Positions 45,090-56,412 of a DNA stretch of 64,000 nucleotides are shown in pieces. Origin of the DNA: Monodelphis domestica (lineage: Eukaryota > Chordata > Mammalia > Didelphimorphia > Didelphidae). The stretch spans positions 210,768,635-210,832,634 of the forward strand of contig NC_077228.1 of the NCBI RefSeq assembly GCF_027887165.1, written 5' to 3'. Numbering within the stretch: position 1 is the first letter of the stretch; each line of letters starts with the position of its first letter. The notes beneath the pieces were generated by a model that saw nothing but the letters and a program-made list of their open reading frames with translations, was not told the DNA's origin and did no database searches. The translations under genes were made by a program, and so were the position numbers.

Positions 45090-45595
45090 AAAAAATTTTA
45101 CCTTCTCTCTTGGAATCAATACTGAATATCAATTCAAGCATAAGAGTGGTAAGGGCTAGGTAATGGGGGTTAAGTGACTTGTCCAATGTCACACAAGCTC
45201 AGAGGTGTCTGAGGCCAGATTTGAACCCAGGAACTCCCATCTCCAAGCCTGCCACTGTAGGGTCCGGGTTTTCGCCCACCACCATGGAAGACCAATAGAC
45301 AATGCAATTAGCAAGAGGGTCGTTTATTGAACTGGTGTACACCAGGGGAACTCCGCCAAACGAGTGAGTTCCCCCTTGTAGTCTGGGGATGTTGGGGTAT
45401 ATATACCCTCCAGCACGTATGGCCCCCCTAGTCCTCATCTGGTACATACCATTGTTGGAATGTTGCCGGCAGTTATGGCCCCTAAGTTCTTATCTGGTAC
45501 CTGCTGCTGGGACCTTTGACATATTAACTTCCAAGGCCTGGCAATTTCCTGCTCAGGCCTCCCTCACCACTATGTCACCTAGTTGCCCTTATAGC
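45090..45595 (-). repeat. MAR1-type SINE split by a solo LTR
   Basis: Antisense copy 45090-45255 (ACCTTCTCTCTTGGAATCAA to CTCCAAGCCTGCCAC) continues after the LTR as CCACTATGTCACCTAGTTGCCC (45567 onward). Confidence 0.88.
45256..45566 (-). mobile_element. solo LTR of an endogenous retrovirus, 311 bp, with TSD
   Basis: TG...CA ends, flanked by the direct repeat CCAC (45252-45255 and 45567-45570). On the - strand it has a TATATATA box (45399-45405) and an AATAAA signal (45323-45328) in the right order about 75 bp apart, giving a U3-R-U5 layout with a very short R. The 4-bp duplication is typical of gammaretrovirus-like (class I) elements. No internal genes remain. Confidence 0.92.
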
Positions 45596-45599
45596 CACT

Positions 45600-46325
45600 A
45601 TTAGTACCATTATTGAAGATGTTCTCAATTTGTGTATATAAATGACTCATACTTTTGTATAAAGGGAGTAGACACAGATAGGTTGGTAGCTGGCATTTTC
45701 TTCATTATCTTTTTGGTGTTCAGAAGGTTCAAGATTTTTTTCCATACTCTTCCTCTCCTTCAAATTTCATGTTCTCTTTAGTGACGATTCTGACTGTTCT
45801 TTAAGCACAGTCAGGACTTTGATGTTGAGATATTTTGTCATGATTTCTTTAAACATTTTTCCCCCTCCATTGCTCTTCTCCAAGTTCAGGTTCTATGTTG
45901 GGATGAAATGGGACACTTTTGAATCACTGAACATTTAGCAAAAGGATGTTTACTTTCCCTACCTAACACAGCAAGGACATATAGCAAAGATACATCATCT
46001 CCAGACAGCCCCCTTTTCTCCATCTGGAAACAACTGATCAGCCAGTCACTGGAATACAGAGATTCTCTTGGTCTCCAATATCCACTAAGTCTAAGAGATA
46101 CTTAGCCCACATGGGTTGGGCTTTTTATTGGTTTTAGGCCAGGAAACTGTGTCAAAGAAGCTGGGGTCTATCCCAGTGCCTGAGAGGAGGAAATGTCACT
46201 AAAGACATCATTAGAGAAGCTGGAGTCAAAGGAGGTTGTGCGGGAATTATTTGTGAGGGAAAAAGCTGTGCCACAGCAAGAGTAGCTGCTCTTCTAGAAC
46301 ACTTGCTTATCCAGCCTAAACCCTG
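45600..46325. other. no recognised feature
   Basis: Sequence with T-rich stretches; parts at 45700-45900 may be degraded antisense LINE, but I could not establish this. Confidence 0.35.
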
Positions 46326-46328
46326 TGG

Positions 46329-46669
46329 CAGTGATGGCAAACCCTTTAGAGACTGAGTGACAAGCTGGTGCCCTCCCCTCTCCCCACCCCACTACAGAGT
46401 GCTCTCCCCACCCCATCACCAAGTGCCTGCATACCCCACCTCCCACCACCCCCAGGGGAGGGAGGAAGTGCTTCCATTGGCTGCTGGGCAGGGGGTGTGG
46501 ATGCAAAAAATATCATCAGGCACAATGGAGAGGGGGGAGGGGAGCAACTCCACCTGAATCCCTCTGCCTTTCTAGTAACTAACTCTGGCAGGGGAGGGAC
46601 AGCCAAGTGCTCACAGAGAGTGCTCTGTGTGCCATCTTCGACACCCATGTCATAGGTTTGCCATCACTG
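46329..46669 (+). mobile_element. hAT-like MITE with perfect 15-bp terminal inverted repeats
   Basis: CAGTGATGGCAAACC at 46329-46343 and its exact reverse complement at 46655-46669. 341 bp with a GC-rich middle and no transposase. Flanking 8-mers (CCCTGTGG, ACCAATGG) match poorly. A diverged second copy is at 13277-13485. Confidence 0.85.
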
Positions 46670-46679
46670 ACCAATGGTT

Positions 46680-46830
46680 TACCACTTTAATTTTTCACTA
46701 AGCTATAAGAAATGATGAAAGGATGATTTCAAAGGATCCAGGAAGATTTGTATGAATCAATTCAGGATAAAGTGAGGAGAATCAGTAGGACAAATTATAT
46801 CAGAATAATATTCTAAAAATGAGCAACTTT
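46680..46830 (+). repeat. L1 3' fragment
   Basis: AAGAAATGATGAAAGGATGA and GGAAGATTTGTATGAATCAA are sense L1 ORF2 C-terminal sequence. Confidence 0.7.
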
Positions 46831-46839
46831 TAAAAAGAT

Positions 46840-47090
46840 TTAATTTGTTTGTTACATTGAATTTCCTAGGTATCTCCCACCCTCCTTCCCATCCCCACAC
46901 TAGAGAAGGCATCATTTGACAAAAAGGTATGTTATGTATCTAGGAAAGATATGATATGTATATATAAAACTATGGCTTGCTTGTTTTTATTTATCAGCAC
47001 TTTCTCTGAAGTTGGGAATACATAAATTATTCTTCAAACAATATTTCTGTTGCTATATATAATGTTCTCTTGATTCTACATGTTTCATTC
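46840..47090 (-). repeat. L1 3'-UTR fragment
   Basis: Antisense 3'-UTR type sequence (CTCCCACCCTCCTTCCCATC...) comparable to 10745-10990. Confidence 0.6.
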
Positions 47091-47094
47091 ATTT

Positions 47095-47297
47095 TTTTAA
47101 AAACCCTTACCTCCTGTCTTAGAATCTATATTAAGTGTTGGTACCAAGATAGAAGAGAGTTAGGGATTAGGCAATTGGGGTTAAGTGACTTTCCCAAGGT
47201 CACACAGTGAAGAAGTGTTTGAGGTTAGATTTAAACCCAGGACTTCCCATCTCTAGGTCTGACTTTTTATCCACTGAATTAATTACCTAAGTGCCCC
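47095..47297 (-). repeat. MAR1-type SINE
   Basis: Antisense copy from AAAAACCCTTACCTCCTGTC to the diverged head ACCTAAGTGCCCC. Confidence 0.9.
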
Positions 47298-47299
47298 TA

Positions 47300-48455
47300 C
47301 TCAGCTCATTCGCTCATAACTTCATGTAGAACTTTCCACATATTTCTAAAATTAACCTGTTCATTTCTTAGAGCACAGCAGTATTCCATTAAAATCATAT
47401 ACCACAAGTTGTTTAACCAATCTCCAATTAATAAGCATCTCCTCAATTTCCAATTCTTTGCCTCCACAAAGAGAGCTGCTATAACTATTTTATAACAAAT
47501 AGGTTCTTTTGTTTTTCTTTTGATCATCTTAGGAAATAAACCAAATAGGTTTATTTTATTTATTTTTATTTACTGGGTCAAAAGATGTACACAATTTCAT
47601 AACTCCTTGAGCACAATTCCAGATTGTTCTCCAAAAGTGTTGGATCTCAGCAATACCACTGCTGGGTTTGTACCCCAAAGAGATAATAAGGAAAAATACC
47701 TTTACAAAAATATTCATAGCTTCATTCTTTGTAGTGGCAAAAAAAAATTGGAAAATGAGGAGGTGTCCCTTGATTGGGGAATGGCTGAACAAATTGTGGT
47801 ATCTAATGGTGATGGAATACTATTGTGCTGTAAAGAATGATGAACTGGAGGAATTCCATGTGAATTGGAAAGACCTCCAGTAATTGATGCAGAGTGAAAG
47901 TAGAACCAGGAGAGCATTGTACACAGAGACTGATACATTATGGCACAATCCAATGTAATCAACTTTTCTACTAGCAGCAATGCAATGATCCAGGACAATT
48001 CAGAGGAACTTATGAGAAAGAACACTATCCATATCCAGAGAAAGAACTGTGGGAGTAGAAACACAGAAGAAAAACATAGGATCTATTATGTGGTTCAATG
48101 GGGATAAGATTGGGGATTTTGACCTTAAATGATCATTCTATTACAAATATCAATAATATGGGAATAGGTTTTGAACAATGATACAGGTATAACCCAGTGG
48201 AATTGCCTGTTTGCTCAGGGAGGGGGGAGGGAAAAAACATGAATCATGTAAGCATGGAAAAATATTCTTAATCATTTTTTAATGGGTTGGATCACTTCAC
48301 AGTTCCATCAACAGCTTCCACCTCCAACATTTGTCATGTTGCCCTTTAATCATTTTAGCCAATCTGATAGGTTTAACATGATATCTGACTGAATTTGATT
48401 TTCATTTCTCTAATCAGTAATGATTTAGAATACTTTTTCATATAGTAATATAGAA
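47300..48455 (-). repeat. L1 fragment interrupted by a sense L1
   Basis: Antisense ORF2 3' region 47300-47646 (GCAGTATTCCATTAAAATCA, AAGAGAGCTGCTATAACTAT, ACTGGGTCAAAAGATG) resumes at 48286 (ACTTCACAGTTCCATCAACA to TAATCAGTAATGATTTAGAA). Confidence 0.85.
47647..48285 (+). repeat. 5'-truncated L1 nested in an antisense L1, with TSD
   Basis: Starts in the ORF2 3' region (CACTGCTGGGTTTGTACCCC; the translation contains [20 protein letters not shown]) and runs through the 3' UTR. Flanked by GTTGGATC at 47639-47646 and 48286-48293. Confidence 0.88.
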
Positions 48456-48789
48456 CTTTTTTTTCTTAATCCAAAAATTGAGCAACTTTGAAACTTAAGA
48501 CCTCTGATTAATGCAATGACCAACCACAATTCCAGAAGACAAGTAATGAATGCCACCCACCTCCTGATAGAGAGCTGCAAGATGCCAAATGAGACACAGA
48601 TTTTGGATTTCTTGACAATGCATCTTTGTTACAAGGATTTTATTTTCCTTTTTTTTTCTTTCTCAAAGGGAAGGGGGAATGAGAGGGAAAGAGAGAAAAT
48701 AAATGCTTGTTAGTTGAAAAGAAATTTTAATTGAAAATTTAAAAAAAATGTATTAGTTACTACCTTAGAAATTACATTCCTGCCTGTGG

Positions 48790-49085
48790 TCAAATAATAT
48801 GCAGAGACTACATTCCAGATTGAAAAATAAATTTATTGACTAAGCTAGCAATAATCAATAAATTAATGATCTAAGGTTCCTTTGGGAGGTCAGAGACAAG
48901 GAATGCAGGGTCTCTGATTATTTAAATACAGTTCTGATAGATCATTATTCAGTCTTCTCCTGGACATCAAAAGTAATCTCTAATTGGTGGTTATCTAATG
49001 AGGCGGTGGGCTACTATTTTCGGCCCTGCCTGATTCCTTCACAGTGGTGAAGGGAGTCATGACTACACATAAAAGTCTAATAGCC
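48790..49085 (-). repeat. LTR-like fragment
   Basis: AATAAA on the - strand (TTTATT at about 48832) and the segment AATTGGTGGTTATCTAATGA that matches 29180-29240 in reverse. Boundaries uncertain. Confidence 0.5.
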
Positions 49086-49140
49086 CTTGGTGATCTAGAT
49101 GGGATGAACAAGTTAGGGCTGGTTAAGTTTTTGACTTTCA

Positions 49141-49335
49141 AGGAACAGCTAAGTGGCTCAGTGGATAGGGTACCATGGTGACCTAGAGTTGGGAGGACTT
49201 AGGTTCAAATCTGGCCTCAGATACTTCCAAGCTGTGTGACCCTGGGAAAATCAATTACTTCAGTTACTTAATCACTTTTTTGCCTTAGAAGCAATGTTTA
49301 GTATCAATTCTGAGAGGTAGGGCTTAAAAAAAGTT
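49141..49335 (+). repeat. MAR1-type SINE
   Basis: AGGAACAGCTAAGTGGCTCAG head, GGTTCAAATCTGGCCTCAG B-box region, A tail. Confidence 0.9.
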
Positions 49336-49591
49336 TTTTTGTTACCTCCATAGATCAAATGCTTCTTTTTTCAATGGAGAAGACCAAGGACAGAAGTCTG
49401 TCATCTCTAGGAATATCTGGCTCAGGTCAGCTCTGTTTATGGAGAAGATATAATTCAAATTCTCAATTTGAGAGGAATGTATTTTAATTTAGAAGCTGCA
49501 ACAGGCAAGGAATGAAAGGACATTTCTAGGGCTGTGAAAAAGTTCTTTTGAACTTAGGAAAAGCAATGTTACAGGATAATATTAAAAAACA

Positions 49592-49775
49592 GGAGCAGCC
49601 AAGTAAGACAGTGGGTAGAGCACCAGTCCTGGAGGCAGGATGACCTAGGTTCAAATCTGGCCTCAGCCATTTCCTAGTTATAGGACCCTGAGTGAGTCAC
49701 TTAACCCCAAGCCCTTGCTGCTCTTTTGTCTTAGAATTCATAATAAGATAGAAGGGAATAGTTTTTTTTTAATGT
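49592..49775 (+). repeat. MAR1-type SINE (diverged)
   Basis: GAGCAGCCAAGTAAGACAGTG head, GGTTCAAATCTGGCCTCAGC, and CTCTTTTGTCTTAGAATTC tail region. Confidence 0.85.
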
Positions 49776-49837
49776 TTTTTATTTTTTGTAAATTTTTAAT
49801 TTAATTTTTAAAATATTTAGTTATTTGCTTGTTTGTT

Positions 49838-50022
49838 TTAAAACCCTTACCTTCCACCTTAGAATTAATACTGTGTATTGCTTCCAAGGCAGAAGAGTGG
49901 TAAGGGCTAGGCAATGGGGGTTAAGTGACTTGCCCAGGGCCATACAGCTAGGAAGTATCTGAGGTCAAATTTGAACCTAGGACTTCCTGGTTCTCAATCC
50001 ACTGAACCACCCAACTGTCCCC
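49838..50022 (-). repeat. MAR1-type SINE
   Basis: Antisense full copy with the CCACCCAACTGTCCCC head and a short deletion before GGTTCTCAATCC. Confidence 0.92.
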
Positions 50023-50023
50023 T

Positions 50024-50170
50024 AATTTTTTATTTTAAAATGTTTTTCCATGGATACATGATTCGTGTTCTCTCCCTCCCATCTTCTCCCCTCCTCCCAG
50101 AGCTGATAAGCAATTCTACTGGATTACACATGTATAACTTGATATCTATTTCCATATTATTAAAGTTTTT
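50024..50170 (-). repeat. L1 3'-UTR fragment
   Basis: Antisense: CCATGGATACATGATTCGTG, the CTCCCTCCCATC pyrimidine tract, and ACACATGTATAACTTGATAT. Confidence 0.75.
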
Positions 50171-50439
50171 TTAAAAATCAAATGATATAATATTGAAAAT
50201 AATTTTCCTCATAACCTATGAATTTTCATTCACCCTTGCCGTTCAGTTTCTTTGTTACTTTTCCAGGGAGTCTTACCATCAGTACAGAAATTCTTAAGAT
50301 CTTTTTATTCATTCTTTATACATTTCATTTGCTACAATCTCAGCTGGGCACTAATTGCTCCTTAATACTATTCAATTCTTGATTGCTTTTCTCCATCCCT
50401 ACAGTGACTGATCCATGAACTTTTAATAATAACTAATAA

Positions 50440-50531
50440 TAACATCTAGCATTTATAGAATACTTTAAGGTTTGCAGAGTCCTTTACAAATATTATCTCA
50501 TATGATCCTTGCAACTACCATGAAGGGTAGG

Positions 50532-50545
<14 letters not shown>
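50440..50545 (-). repeat. MIR fragment with (ATT)n
   Basis: TTATCTCATATGATCCTTGC is antisense MIR. It ends in a (TAT)n run at about 50532-50558; a further MIR piece (GAGGAAACTAAGGTAGTCAG) is at 50830-50900, so the MAR1 copies between were inserted into it. Confidence 0.7.
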
Positions 50546-50561
<16 letters not shown>

Positions 50562-50562
<1 letters not shown>

Positions 50563-50757
50563 CCTTCCCCTCCCTTCCATCTTAGAATCAAAACTATGTA
50601 TTGGTTCCAAGACAGAAGAGTGGTAAGGACTAGGCAATGGGGATTAAGTGAATTGCCCAGGCTCACACAGCTAGGAAGTGTCTGAGGTCACATTTGAACC
50701 CAGGACCTCCTGTCTCTGGGCTTGGATCTCAATCCCCTGAGCCACCCAGCTGCTCCC
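50562..50757 (-). repeat. MAR1-type SINE
   Basis: Antisense full copy ending CCACCCAGCTGCTCCC; a tail-only second copy (TTTAAACCGTTACCTTCTG) follows at 50768-50825. Confidence 0.92.
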
Positions 50758-50919
50758 ATTAGTATTTTTTTTTAAACCGTTACCTTCTGTCTTAGCATCA
50801 ATTCTATTAAAACTAGTACTATCATCTCTGAGGAAACTAAGGTAGTCAGAGGATAAATGATTTACCTAGGGTCATGTACCTCATTGCTGGGAGCCATCAA
50901 ACCCACACTGTCTGACATG

Positions 50920-51780
50920 GTCACATGTGAAAACTGGGGGCTGCCCGGCGGCCCCCAGGAAGGATGGAAACCCCCCCCCAGTGAATCTTCTATTATTAAC
51001 ACCCCTTTATTATAAGAATTGTTATGATTATTACCCTTACCTAGACCCTGGAAAAAAGGATGAAAGCAAAATGCCTGCAGGATTGAAATAGATGTCCCAC
51101 TTCATCCCCCTAGAATAATACCAAGAAATGCTACTTACAAAATAAAACTTAAGGACTCCTATGCAACCATTTAGATAAAGGATCATAGATGAGACTCCTC
51201 TTTTAGGCATAAAACTTCTAATAAAACTGTGCTTGGATTCCCCACCCCCATGTACAGGCCAGTGACAAGCTTCCCTGAGCTGGTATATTAATTGCCTCTC
51301 AAGGAGAGGCTAGTACGTTCTATTCCACTCATTTGTTTTGAACTATTGGCTAGGCAACATGCCATGGATACCTTAGTGAAATATTAGAAAAATGAAAGCC
51401 TGATATTGGAAAAATACTTAAAACTGGGCTATGTTTTTTCTACCCTCTGACCCCACACTTGGTGACAATATTTTGTTGATTATTTCCTTAGAAATCCTGA
51501 TGGATTATGTATTTGATTAAAGTAATGAGTCATCACTCTTAGCTTACCTGAATGTCTGAGCACCTCACAGGTTAATGAGAACTGACCTCTGGCTATCCTG
51601 CCTATGATGAGAAAACATCCATCTTTTGTAAAGCTTTGTGTTTGTTGTTAGAATGTATAGAAACAAGTATATATAGGGTAATTACAGAATGTTAATCAAA
51701 TGATTTGTTAAAACTTAATGTATAGCTTATCCAATTATCTGTAAGGAAACATGTATATTGAAAAATGAAACATATTTGAG
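50920..51780 (+). repeat. LTR-like element (same family as 26970-27910)
   Basis: Shares AGAATGTTAATCAAATGATTT and CCAATTATCTGTAAGG with 27645-27710, plus earlier blocks (CATCCCCCTAGAATAATACC). It breaks off before the segment that holds the TATA box in the other copy. The left part is GC-rich (GCCCGGCGGCCCCC). Confidence 0.6.
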
Positions 51781-51789
51781 ACTGAATTT

Positions 51790-52365
51790 GAATTCAGCTC
51801 TTCCCCATTCTAGGTCCAGTGCTCTATCTACTTCACCACCTCCCTAACTGACTTTCCTTTTTTCCTAAACTAATAACTGGACCAAGTATCCTTCCACCCT
51901 TCCCTCTCATATTTACAGCAGAAGATCTAACCTTGTACTTCCATGAGAAATATAGTAATCTAGTGGGAACTCCTATGGTTTTCCACTTCTGTTCCTCAAA
52001 TCTCAACAACAGTCTCTTTCTTCTTCTCTCTGGTCAGAGAAGTGGAAGTATCCATATTATTTTATCTGCCTCCTGGATCACCTGCTGTCTGACCTCTTCC
52101 AGGAATCTGCTTCAGCAATCATCCTTTCTCTCATGCTTCTTCTATCTCCCTCTTGCCACTGGCTCTTTACTATTTGGTAACAAGCATTCTCAGGTCTCCC
52201 TAAATCTTTAAAAAAAGGTTTTCTTCGACACTTCAAACTCACTACTAGATTTACTTAAGAAAGAAAGAATTTCTTGGCCATAATAATTCTGGAAACCTAA
52301 TATATAACAGACTTAAAATCTGCATTGGTGGAGAGAATCCATATCCTGTTAAAATAATAATAAAA
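51790..52365. other. no recognised feature
   Basis: Pyrimidine-rich, unique-looking sequence. The 92-codon open frame at 51933 is not recognisable. Confidence 0.45.
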
Positions 52366-52369
52366 ATAA

Positions 52370-52560
52370 CAACAATCATAATATCTGTTATCTATTTGGC
52401 ACTTAAAGGTTTGCAAAACACTTACATATATTATCTCATTTGATCTTTACAAGAACCCTATAAGGTAGGTGCTCTTATTATTTCCATTTTACATATGAGG
52501 AGACTATGATGGAGAGAAAACTGTGATTCTCACAAGGTTACCTAGCTACTAAATACTAGC
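52370..52560 (-). repeat. MIR-type CORE-SINE
   Basis: TTATCTCATTTGATCTTTAC, CATTTTACATATGAGGAGAC and TCACAAGGTTACCTAGCTAC are antisense MIR. Confidence 0.85.
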
Positions 52561-53209
52561 CCAAGGAAGATTTTATTTATTTTTAAAAATAATTTCATTT
52601 TATTACAATTCAAATATGTCTTATTATATAGAAATGTAACTGCAGATTTCCAGGTAAACATAGCAGCAGTGTAGACCTAGGACTCTTCCTCTCCACACCA
52701 CCTACTGATAAAGACTACCTCAAAAAGCCAAAAAAAAAATTCATATGGATGAAGGAACTCTATAGTAGGGCACAGCATTTAAGGTACATGGGATTTGGGC
52801 ATCTCCACACTATAAGTGGGTGAAATAGCTTCCACCAAAACACAAGCTGATCAACCCTCCCCCAACCCACCTATGGAGCCAGAGTCAGAGGCACTGTTCT
52901 AGAATCAGTGAGTGAGTGAGGGGCACCTCTAGAATGAGTGAGGGGTACCTCTAGGTCCTTAGCAGCTAAGACCATCAAAGATCTACCCCTGAGAGCAGCT
53001 AAACCTGAGACTCCAGCAAGATGAAGAGCACAGACCTAGGGCACCCATTTGTACATAGTGCAGAGAAGGTCTGTAAACAGTAGAGGCTGCAGAGACTTGA
53101 GAGGTGGCCTTAGGCAAAATCCATGCTTCTTAGCTCCATACAGAGAGAGCCTGCCCTGCTCACTCTGTCAGACTTCTGACTGTAAAGGAAAGGAAAAAAC
53201 ACCATAGTT

Positions 53210-53753
53210 ATGGCAAATAATGCCCACAAAACACAACTTCCCAACACCAAGAAAAACAAGAAGAAGGCATTGACCCTGGATACTGTTTATGGAGGAAAAA
53301 TCAAGACTACAGAGGAAATAGCAGAAGAGGACATACAAATAAATGCATCCAAGCCTTCCCCCCCCAAAAAAAAAGGAAATTGGCCACAAGCTCTTGAAGA
53401 ATTTAAATCGGAATTTATCAAGAAGATGGAAGGATTTTGACAAGAAAAGTGGGAAATAGTTCAAAAAGAAAATAAGTCTAAAGGACAGGAACTCCCAATT
53501 GGCGAAACAGCTGGAAGCCACAAAAAGCAGTATAGACCAAACTGAAAAGGAAAATCAAAAGATTAAAATGGAAAACCAGTCCTTAAAGACCAGATTTAGG
53601 CAATTGGAAGCCAATGATCTTGCAAAACAGCAAGAATTAATAAAGCAAAGGCAAAAGCCTGACAAAATAGGAGAAAACATAAAATATCTCACTGATAAGA
53701 TGATAGATCACAAAAACCAGTCTCAAAGAGACTATATGGAGAAAAATAAATAG
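53210..53753 (+). pseudogene. L1 ORF1 remnant
   Basis: Reads MANNAHKTQLPNTKKNKKKA from 53210 to a TGA at 53440, then resumes after a frame change as MAKQLEATKSSIDQTEKENQ to 53753. The second part is rich in Glu/Lys/Gln/Leu with heptad-like spacing, as in the ORF1p coiled coil. The RNA-binding and C-terminal domains are absent. Confidence 0.8.
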
Positions 53754-53874
53754 CAACAAAAAGGAAAACACCTTTTCAGCAGCACATAGTACATTCACAA
53801 AGATTGACCATGTACCAGGGCATAAAAACATGGCAAACAAGTGCAAAAAAGCATAAATAATAAATGTATAATAG

Positions 53875-54455
53875 ACGTCCAGTGGCTGTTACAAAAAGAA
53901 TTTTCCTTAGTGGGTTTGGGCTCGAGAAGGAGCAAGGAGTCTGAGAAAATGGGTGATAAATAAGAGACACAGACAAGTCAATTTTTAGTAAGGGATGGCA
54001 TGAATCCCTGATGACATTCTCCTTGGAAAGATATTAAAGGAAAATGTGAGAAGTAATGGAACACGTGGAAACACGAGTTCCTAGATAGAAAATAGGATAA
54101 AAGTATCAAGTGTGAGAATGAAAAGTCCAAGAGAGAAAATCAATGGACTGCTTCCCAAATTTATTTCAGTGTGGATTGGAAGGTGCTCAATGAATATGTA
54201 ACAAAGCATAGTTAATTCACATTGGATGGGATGGCAATGATGACACCTTTTGGGCGTGTTGACTTCAACCTGCGCTTTTACAAAGGAATTTGACTCAGCA
54301 CCAAATGTTAATGAGTTTGCCTTGAACAAAGGCAGCATGACTAGGTCAAGAATCTGCCCACAAATATCAGAGTTTAACCCTGTGTCTGATGACATAATAT
54401 CTGTATCTCATTTATATTTCTTAGATGTGAATATGCTTGGAATACTACAAAATAT
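53875..54455. other. unidentified insert within the L1 ORF2
   Basis: About 580 bp separate the L1 segment ending KCKKA from L1 sequence resuming at ACCTTTTCAGATCATAATGC (ITFSDHNA). It includes TGGCTGTTACAAAAAGAATT at the left and GGGCGTGTTGACTTCAACC inside. It matches none of the other repeats in this window and has no long open frame. Confidence 0.5.
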
Positions 54456-55879
54456 AACCTTTTCAGATCATAATGCAAAAAAATTATAATTAGTAAGGGT
54501 ACATGGATAGGCAAATCAAAAATTGATTGAAAATTAAATAATAAGATTCTCCAAAATCAATTAGTTAAAGAACAAATCATAGAAACAATTAATAATTTCA
54601 TTGAAGAAAACGACAATGATGAGACATTCTTTCAAAATCTATGGGATGCAGCCAAAGCAGTACTCAGGGGGAAATTTATATCCTTGAGTTCATATGTTAA
54701 CAAATTAGGGAGGGCAGAGGTCAATGAATTGGGCATGTGAATCAAAAAACTTGAAAGTGAACAAATTAAAAATCCCCAAATGAAAACTAAATTAGAGATC
54801 CTAAAAATTAAAGGAGAAATTAATAAAATCAAAAGTGAAAGAACCATTGAATTAATAAATAAAACTAGAGGCTGGTATTTTGAAAACAAAAAACAAAAAA
54901 CAAACAAAATACACAAAGTACTGGTCAATCTAATTTAAAAAAAGGAAAGAAAACCAAATTAACAGTATTAAAGATGAAAAGGGTGACCTAACCTCTAATG
55001 AAGAGGAAATTAATGCAATCATTAAAAACTATTTTGCCCAATTATATGGCAACAAATATGGCAATCTAGGTGATATTAATGAATATTTACAAAAATATAA
55101 ATGGCCTAAATTAACAGAATATATATATATAACAGAAGAAGAATATTTAAATAATCCTGTATCAGAAAAAGAAATTGAACAAGCCATCAAAGTACTCCCT
55201 AAGAAAAGATCCCCAGGGCCTGATGAATTCACAAGTGAATTCTATCAAACATTCAAAGAACAACTAATCCCAATACAATACAAACTATTTGACATAATAA
55301 GCAAAGAAGTTCTATCAAATTCCTTTTATGACACAAATATGGTACTGATTCCAAAGTCAGGCAGGTCAAAAACAGAGAAAGAAAACTGTGGACCAATCTC
55401 CTTCATGAAAATAGATTTTAAAATCTTAGGTAGAATACTAGAAAAAGGACTCCAGCAAGTGATCATGATGGTTATTCATTATGATCAGGTGGAATGCAAG
55501 GATGGTTCATCAGGAAAACCATCCACGTAATTGACCATATCAACAAGCAAACCAACAAAAATTACATGATGATCTCAATAGATGCAGAAAAAAGTCTTTG
55601 ACAAAATACAACACTCATTCCTATTGAAAACACTAGAAACTATAGGAATAGAAGGACCTTTCCTAAGAATAATAAACAGTATATATCTAAAACCATCAGC
55701 AAGTAGCATCTGCAATAGGAATAAATTAGAAGCCTTCCCAATAAGATCATGAGTGAAACAAGGATGCCCATTATCAACTCTATTATTTAACATTGTGCTA
55801 GAAAGACTAGCAGTAGCAATTAGAGAAGAAAAAGAAATTGAAGGTGTAAAAATTAAAATTAATCTCAAATAATAAAATA

Positions 55880-56137
55880 TTATGTTTTAGGAGATTTATT
55901 AATGATCATTAGAAATCAAGGAATAAAGAAGATACAAAATAAAGACCATGTACCCATGGCTGATAAGCCATTTCAAAATCCCCAAGCTTAGCTTACCACC
56001 ACCACCATGCTGGCTGCAAGCCCAAGAAAGAGGCCCAAGAGGACTGCCCACTCGCTAATATCCTCTCTCTACAGGAAGTATGTAACATCAGGAAGTCAGT
56101 GAGCTCCTGGGAAATGTAGTTCTTTTTTAGGGTAACA
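55880..56137 (-). mobile_element. short LTR inserted in L1 ORF2
   Basis: On the - strand it begins TGTTACCCTAAAAAAGAACT and contains CATTTCCCAGGAGCTCACTG, matching the start of the LTR at 6007. The other end is probably ...CTCCTAAAACA (TGTTTTAGGAG at 55882). No clear target duplication; neighbouring L1 sequence is partly rearranged. Confidence 0.6.
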
Positions 56138-56412
56138 GATTTTCAATTATACAAAGGTATTAAAATTGGCAATGAGGAGACCAAGCTCTTTGCAGATGAC
56201 ATGATGGTCAACTTAAAGAATCCTAGAGAATCAACTAAAAAGCTAGTGAAAATAATAAACAATTTTAGTGAAGTTGCATGATACAAAAATAAACCCACAT
56301 GACTTCATCAGCATTTCTATATATTTTCAATACATCTCAGCAGCAAGAATTAGAAAGAGAAATTCCATTTAAAATCACCCTAGACAATATAAAATACTTA
56401 GGAATCTATCTG

